This document shows, one piece after another, positions 63,691-64,000 of a stretch of DNA of 64,000 nucleotides (positions within the stretch are counted from its first letter, which is position 1; each line of letters starts with the position of its first letter). The translations under genes were made by a program, and so were the position numbers. Source of the DNA: Alisma plantago-aquatica (taxonomy: Eukaryota > Streptophyta > Magnoliopsida > Alismatales > Alismataceae); NCBI GenBank assembly GCA_963693085.1, contig OY856413.1, positions 473,373,379 to 473,437,378 of the forward strand, written 5' to 3'. Below the pieces are notes generated by a model, which made no database searches, had not been told where the DNA came from, and saw only the letters and a list, made by a program, of their open reading frames with translations.

Positions 63691-64000
63691 TAGCATGTGG
63701 CCATGCAAGCTAGGAGGTGAAGGATGAACACCATTAACCCAACGCATGGATATCAAGTATAAAGAGAGGGAATGGGAGTTCATCACTATGGATGTTGTGA
63801 GTCTCTCCTAGACCAAGAAGGTCAAGATACAATATGGGTTATGGTAGATCGCCTTACCTAGATGACATGAGAAAGGAAGAGTTCTGTCAAGGGATAGATC
63901 TGGTTGAACTACATATGAAAAGAGATGGTTCAACTACCCCATGATGCGAATTCAAGAGTCCTTGATGTGACCTAAAAGGTTCACTTCCATGAGGTGGAAG
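63691..64000 (+). pseudogene. Element D integrase fragment
   Basis: VKDEHH (about 63718) resembles the end of the integrase zinc region. WEFITMDVV follows (about 63772-63798) with the first catalytic Asp, then, one frame over, GQDTIWVMVDRLT (about 63823-63860), and at the edge PKRFTS, the position after the second catalytic Asp (family: DPRFTS). Frameshifts and stops between these blocks show decay. It matches the order of the better preserved integrase at 9740-10312. Confidence 0.75.

Larger units (their letters stand above)
58409..64000 (+). mobile_element. Ty3-gypsy element D, 5' LTR and decayed interior
   Basis: LTR 58409-60482 starts TGTTACAACCCC and ends GGGGTCGTTACA. A primer binding site follows and the interior runs off the window in integrase. 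Left flank AAAGA (58404-58408); the right target copy is not visible. It sits in the interior of the inverted Athila-like element. Confidence 0.85.

Overview
The window is plant nuclear DNA, almost certainly from an angiosperm with a large, repeat-rich genome. I see no recognisable intact host gene, rRNA or tRNA gene. Nearly all of it is a stack of nested transposable elements of plant type: CACTA (En/Spm) DNA transposons, a Tekay/Del-like Ty3-gypsy chromovirus carrying a chromodomain, Athila/Tat-like Ty3-gypsy elements, and two families of coding-free LTR elements with very long LTRs. The species cannot be named from the sequence. Most coding remnants carry stops and frameshifts, many explicable by C-to-T or G-to-A change, as expected of old methylated repeats.

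Layout. 1-4344: 3' part of CACTA element 1, holding the last 70 codons of the TNP2/TNPD transposase, a multi-exon second gene ending in an Ulp1-type cysteine protease, a large palindrome and the CACTA terminus. 4345-5181 and 19639-20656: the only stretches not assigned to an element. 5182-19638: a chromovirus on the minus strand with an internal deletion; its 5' LTR (12046-19638) carries a diverged 420-bp tandem duplication and a solo LTR of family X (14218-17709). 20657 to about 50879: an Athila-like element on the plus strand with gag and protease remnants but no RT or integrase. Its 5' LTR is split by family Y (22872-44865), which has 4.9-kb LTRs around a non-coding internal region of only 0.8 kb. 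The 3' LTR of Y is split in turn by a family X array (32907-44247) of three LTRs and two internal regions. 50880-55942: 5' half of CACTA element 2, inserted in the Athila 3' LTR. 55943-58408: 3' end of an inverted Athila-like element inserted in the CACTA 2 transposase gene. 58409-64000: the 5' LTR and decayed interior of another Ty3-gypsy element, ending in integrase at the window edge.

The nesting order is readable from target-site duplications: ATACT on both sides of Y, ACCAC on both sides of the solo LTR, TTACC/TTAAC around the X array and GTAGG/ATAGG around the chromovirus. The least ordinary content is the X and Y families (LTRs four to six times longer than a non-coding interior), the three-LTR X array behaving as one insertion, the protease gene of CACTA 1 with all its catalytic residues kept, and the long palindrome beside the CACTA 1 terminus.
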